The notes under the pieces are model-generated. The model saw only the letters and a program-made list of their open reading frames with translations. It ran no database searches and was not told where the DNA came from. Position numbers and translations under genes: made by a program. From NCBI GenBank assembly GCA_020630045.1, contig JAHDCE010000156.1, positions 1 through 8,125 of the forward strand: a stretch of 8,125 nt of DNA. The letters are read 5' to 3'. Position 1 is the first letter of the stretch. Each line of letters opens with the position of its first letter. This DNA is from Saprospiraceae bacterium. GTDB lineage: Bacteria; Bacteroidota; Bacteroidia; Chitinophagales; Saprospiraceae. Positions 7,652 to 8,125 of this stretch are shown here, in pieces.

Positions 7652-7987
7652 ATATGCTTCGAAAAAAAATACAATCCTACTATACTCAATTTCGAAATAC
7701 AATAATTTATTGATATTAAAATACTTTTTATCAATTACTAAAAACTGTCCTTCAAAGCGGAATTTATCGTGCCTTGCCAATTCTTTTTTTATAGTATCCA
7801 CTTTGTCAAAAACATTGGTAATCTGCAAAACTTTAACTTCGCCGTATTTAATATTTTTAGCCTTAGCGATAGAGTCTATCGTGGCTACCAGCAATTCACC
7901 ATTTGGAAGTTGCTTATTTTGTCCATAGGCTGACACTCCAATTACAAGTAATAACAAGAGTATACTGAATTTCAAATTTCTCATCAT
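7649..7987 (-). CDS. Small exported protein of unknown function, bracketed by E2 repeats
   Basis: This encodes 112 residues. The N-terminus MMRNLKFSILLLLLVIGVSAYGQ is a clear Sec signal peptide: positive R3 and K6, a leucine-rich core, and likely cleavage after YG before QN, a common pattern in Bacteroidota. The mature part is about 90 residues, mixed charge, ending in an aromatic-rich stretch (YFEIEYSRIVFFFEAY). No lipobox cysteine, no T9SS tail and no known enzyme motif are visible; it is probably periplasmic, and I do not recognise the family. The TAG stop coincides with the terminal TAG of E2 copy A, so the original C-terminus may have been cut or replaced when the element inserted. Only 16 bases separate the start codon from E2 copy B, which must hold or displace the promoter. 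Two adjacent ATG codons open the frame. The signal peptide argues for a real gene; whether it is intact and expressed is less sure. Confidence 0.78.
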   Translation of the reverse strand: MMRNLKFSILLLLLVIGVSAYGQNKQLPNGELLVATIDSIAKAKNIKYGEVKVLQITNVFDKVDTIKKELARHDKFRFEGQFLVIDKKYFNINKLLYFEIEYSRIVFFFEAY

Positions 7988-8003
7988 TGATTATTTTTTA
8001 CAA

Positions 8004-8125
8004 TAGATGTTATCACGATTTTTTTTGTATGAAAGACAAATTGTTATTTTGGGAATAGACGAGGCATTCGCCACAAAGCATAGCCGTAACTACGTTTGAG
8101 GGGAATAACGAAGTGGATTTTCAAA
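8004..8125 (+). repeat. E2 palindromic MITE-like element, copy B (right end outside window)
   Basis: This matches 7489-7610 without gaps, with three differences by eye (a C/T, a G/A and an A/G). It begins with the same TAGATGTTATCACGA terminal repeat, preceded by CAA as in copy A, and runs in the same direction. The right arm lies beyond the window, so its inverted repeat and TA boundary cannot be checked. It sits immediately upstream of the small exported-protein gene (on the minus strand). Transcription of that gene must start inside the element or read out through its left end. I found no exact Bacteroidota TAnnTTTG promoter element on the minus strand here. Confidence 0.9.

Noticed and set aside
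7710..7928. 72-residue plus-strand frame opposite the small exported-protein gene
   Set aside because: The minus-strand frame has a textbook signal peptide and this one does not; it is its antisense shadow.
7489..8125. Integron gene cassette (small gene between attC-like palindromes)
   Set aside because: GTTGGGT at 7617-7623 resembles a core site, but its RYYYAAC partner is missing in the left arm, and the perfect TA-bounded terminal repeats fit a transposed element better.

Overview
The window looks like a chromosomal piece of a Bacteroidota genome, possibly from the Saprospiria or a related marine group. The strongest evidence is the large secreted protein at 2116-7344. It ends in a type IX secretion (T9SS) C-terminal sorting domain preceded by the characteristic LPVELSKF linker, and it carries GEVED-like and cleaved-adhesin-like domains. 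The AT-rich intergenic DNA and the lack of clear Shine-Dalgarno sequences fit the same phylum. The finer taxonomic placement is inference. Layout, left to right: (1) the right part of a palindromic element, here called E1 (1-126, cut by the window edge); (2) a 500-residue helical, TPR-like cytoplasmic protein of unknown function (257-1759, +); (3) a 356-base AT-rich gap holding a second, complete E1 copy (1914-2079); (4) the 1742-residue T9SS-exported multidomain surface or secreted protein (2116-7344, +), closed by a strong intrinsic terminator (7390-7421); (5) a complete copy of a second palindromic element, E2 (7489-7651); (6) a small minus-strand gene for a 112-residue exported protein (7649-7987); (7) a second E2 copy in the same orientation (8004-8125, cut by the window edge). 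The three genes do not form an obvious pathway. Gene 1 is probably intracellular, gene 2 is exported through Sec and then T9SS, and gene 3 is exported through Sec. No defence system, CRISPR array, tRNA or rRNA gene, or transposase gene was found. The most unusual content is the repeats. E1 (166 bp) and E2 (163 bp) have different terminal inverted repeats, but both are bounded by TA, both are built as long imperfect palindromes, and both share an ordered set of core blocks: ATTTTG, GAG(G)CA, ATAGCCGTA-N-CTA, TGAGG, CGAAG(C/T)GGA and TTTTCAAAAT. This points to one superfamily of non-autonomous, MITE-like elements in which a conserved, possibly structured core is carried by different ends. Two of the elements lie within 36 bases of a start codon, and one supplies the stop codon of the small gene, so they probably affect expression or the coding sequence of their neighbours.
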